Shown here: in pieces, positions 61,430-64,000 of the stretch
Layout of the letters: each line of letters begins with the position of its first letter
Position numbering within the stretch: the first letter of the stretch is position 1
Assembly: GCA_003344405.1 (NCBI GenBank)
Contig: NOWV01000031.1
Coordinates: 434,001 to 498,000 of the forward strand
Length of the DNA: 64,000 nucleotides
Source: Trichoplax sp. H2
Lineage: Eukaryota; Placozoa; Uniplacotomia; Trichoplacea
Direction of reading: 5' to 3'
The notes under the pieces: generated by a model
The model's database searches: none
The model's input: only the letters and a program-made list of their open reading frames with translations
What the model was told of the DNA's origin: nothing
Position numbers and translations under genes: made by a program

Positions 61430-63600
61430 TTGTTAGAGAGCAAAGGGGAATTTTTGCTCATGATGAAAGCTATACTATGTGAAATAACTCCATTTAATAC
61501 TAAACAATAAGATCGAAAGAATTCCTTCCATGAGTAGTGAGAACTATTTTACAATAATGACTTTAATTATCCAATCCTCTCGTGATATTTCAAAATACTG
61601 TGAGAAATTGTATATACTTGATGGCTAAAAAATCATGCCTATCGATATTTGGCCAAGACATTAAACAATTTCAGTCATTTCGCTACTTCCTTTCATTTGT
61701 AGTATCCTTCATGGATGCCATCAATCCACTAAGTTGTCGTTAATCAAATTTTCAATATCCTCTTATAGAATGAAATGGTGTAGAATATTACTGCGAGTTA
61801 CTAGGTTCTTTATTATCCCATTTTGTTGTCAACAATCGTGTCTATTTTATGATTGAAAAAACATCGATCGTTACTGAATCATGAAATTAAATCATTTTGA
61901 TCATTTTGCTCTTTTCTTTCATTTGTAATGCCTTCTATGAATATCTTCAATCTTTTACGTTCTCGCTAATCTGATTTTCAACTTTGGTGCTATAAAATGA
62001 GGTGTTACAGAAAACTGTAGGAAGTTGTGTCAACTTTTTATTATCAGCAAAGCTTAATGATAATTAGATCAAACGACTTGTGCCATTTCCATCGTTTTGC
62101 TACATTCGTCGAATGGTACGCCATGATGATGACTGTTATTAATCTCATGCAGTTTATTGTAACTGAATAACGTACTAACATTCCATCAGCTTTAATTTTT
62201 ATTGCTTTTGATTTGAAAATTCATATCGAGAAACGTGCCATAACGTAATTTCGTAGGTGATTATGTCAACCTTTTTTGATTGAAAGAAAATGTTCAATAT
62301 ACTATACGGCTCTAAGAAATGGAACCATTTTAAAAATTTCTGTCTACAGATAGAATAAAAATTGTCCTTGTGATCATTCTTATTGATTGAATGGCGTAGA
62401 TCAATGCGCTTGGATGGTGTATAGTCTTAGAATAAGCAGCAACAGTATTCTACATTGCTTTAACTTTTACATAACATGAATTTGAAGTCCATACTATAAA
62501 ATATGATATTACAAATGCTGCAGATAGTTCTGTCAATATTATGATTGAAAGAATTTTCTTAACGGGAATTGGCACTAAAAATATTATACTTTTCCGATTT
62601 CCCCTGAGTACTTATCAAATGCCATGGTGATCAATATTATTCCTTGCTTAGAGTAGATTTTACCGGTAGGATGGATATATACTTAATCTTGTTACTAAAC
62701 AGTGCCAATGTTATGTTCGCTCTAATTTCTAGTTGACTGTAATATAAAATCTTTTCTGTAATACGTGATAGAACAGAATGCTATCTGCAGTTGTATCAAC
62801 ATCGTTATTGAAAGAAATAATTAACGGGGACTTAGCGCTAAGGAATTTTACCATGCTGATCTTTTCTCAGTACGTGTTAATAGACAAGCCATTACATGAT
62901 AACCGATTTATTTATCGTATGGAATGGAATTTTACGAAAAAATTCGAGTTAAAGGGTGCCGAGATTCCGTTCATTTTATTTTCTATCAAACCTAAATTAA
63001 AAATCCACATTGTAAATCGTAATAAAGTAGAAAGTTACGGGTAGTTGTGCTAATGATATGATTGAAAGAAGTCGTTATAGCCATTTCGATGGTACCTTTG
63101 AAGTCGTCGAATGGTATAACATTCTGATCAATATAATCGATTATTGTAGTTTACAGTGTCTATTTTGATTTCTACTTAAAAAATACCTTAGAGAATTTTT
63201 GTATTCGAGTAATGGAAATTTCAAGCTAACTGAGTGTATATAATTAATACTGTCACGATGATTATTTATTCACTACTGAAATAGGATACTCTAAGTCAAG
63301 TTGAATATGTGTATACTCTTGTACTGACACAAATTTTAAGTTTTATATCTATCATTGGAAGCCATCACTTTTAACTATTGTCCATTCAAATTTTTATTAA
63401 ATCTCTATTACGCTTAAAATGCAAAAGTATATAGGAGACCTTAAGTTTCTGATTCTGAACAAGAACTGATCTATTTCGCATTGAAAGAATGGCTTAACGG
63501 TATCCTATCTAGCTATACTCGTAGTCAATATATAAATCGGGATGTTCTCAGCTTTACGAATGATCTGATTCAAGCGGAAATCAAAATTGATAAATTACAA
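61430..63600. repeat. Degenerate ~260-bp tandem repeat
   Basis: The anchor ATTGAAAGAA recurs at 62279, 62544, 62807, 63061 and 63480. It is usually preceded by GT(C/T)G)TGTCAA-like sequence and followed by a GCCATTT-like block and a GAATGG(T/C)(G/A) block about 60-110 bp on. Weaker forms occur at about 61513 and 61853. The clearest stretch is 62270-63120 with spacings of 254-265 bp. Short reading frames inside it are not kept between units. From 63600 to 64000 I see nothing. Confidence 0.6.
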
Positions 63601-64000
63601 CTGTGAATAGTAGTGATAAAAATTTTATGCCTTCACCAATATCACAAGATACATCACTCTTTTCGTAACTTATATGAGTATTTATAAATCTCGTATTCAG
63701 GGTGAACTGAATGATTAAATCGTAATTATTAAAAGTATCTTGCTAGCACTTCTACCATAACACATTTTATTTATTGTTAGATATATTAGCTCGTTCAGGC
63801 ATAAAATGATTATAATCATTAATTGACGTTATAAATTCTAATCTTGAGAAGCTAGTCCCTACATCTGACTGGACAGAATTTTAGCCAATCACGAATCTAT
63901 AATTATCTTAGGATATCCTGATACAAAAAATATTAAATGTATGCAAGCTATGCTCAATCATTACGATGGTCACCTTAAATCTGATAGGATAAAGCAATTT

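Noticed and set aside
62778-63044. 88-codon plus-strand reading frame
   Set aside because: Sits inside the ~260-bp degenerate repeat; neighbouring repeat units do not keep the frame.

Overview
The window looks like nuclear DNA of an invertebrate, probably an early-branching animal. It is AT-rich. Its genes are split into 26-27 short exons by GT-AG introns of about 100-900 bp, and there is no operon structure. The compact introns and base composition would suit a placozoan or a similar basal metazoan. That is inference: nothing in the window fixes the species.

The main content is a head-to-tail tandem array of four TRPA1-like ion-channel genes, all on the minus strand: A (213-7656, its 3' part lies beyond the left edge), B (12238-24667), C (29853-39740, complete, 27 exons, 1097 codons before the stop) and D (43932-54314, first exon uncertain). 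I assembled each gene exon by exon. Splice sites and phases agree, and nearly every internal exon has the same length in all four copies. Each protein has about 16 ankyrin repeats, a pre-S1 linker, six membrane segments with a pore helix, and the TRPA1-type segment VGLAVGDI after S6. B and C end in a coiled coil and D in an acidic tail. A, B and C resemble each other more than D. B has CTG where A and C start with ATG.

The spacers between genes (7657-12237, 24668-29852, 39741-43931) carry duplicated flanking sequence, a decayed 3' gene fragment (10360-10900), a 1.2-kb tandem duplication upstream of C, and a small unrecognised Cys-rich minus-strand reading frame (28694-28825). Gene B holds most of the foreign DNA. 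One intron has a ~208-bp tandem repeat split by two assembly gaps and interrupted by an LTR-like insertion (14865-15183) with a 5-bp target duplication. Another has seven copies of a 20-bp palindrome (18422-18596). A third has a ~590-bp element whose inverted relative lies at 26823-27372 with its own 5-bp duplication.

Right of D, 54.9-61.2 kb shows no convincing gene. It holds a near-identical duplicated segment either side of an assembly gap (55446-56671), a CpG- and E-box-rich patch (about 57900-57990) and a degenerate ~166-bp tandem repeat (59390-60380). At 61193 a plus-strand first exon begins another gene, with the look of the start of an ankyrin protein; a degenerate ~260-bp repeat fills what would be its first intron up to the window end.

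The array reads as a lineage-specific expansion of one sensory channel. Three features suggest altered chemistry: the human TRPA1 electrophile-sensing cysteines align with Ser/Pro in all four copies, the pore has Glu at the position of human Asp915, and the S1-S2 extracellular loop is the most divergent membrane-proximal stretch.
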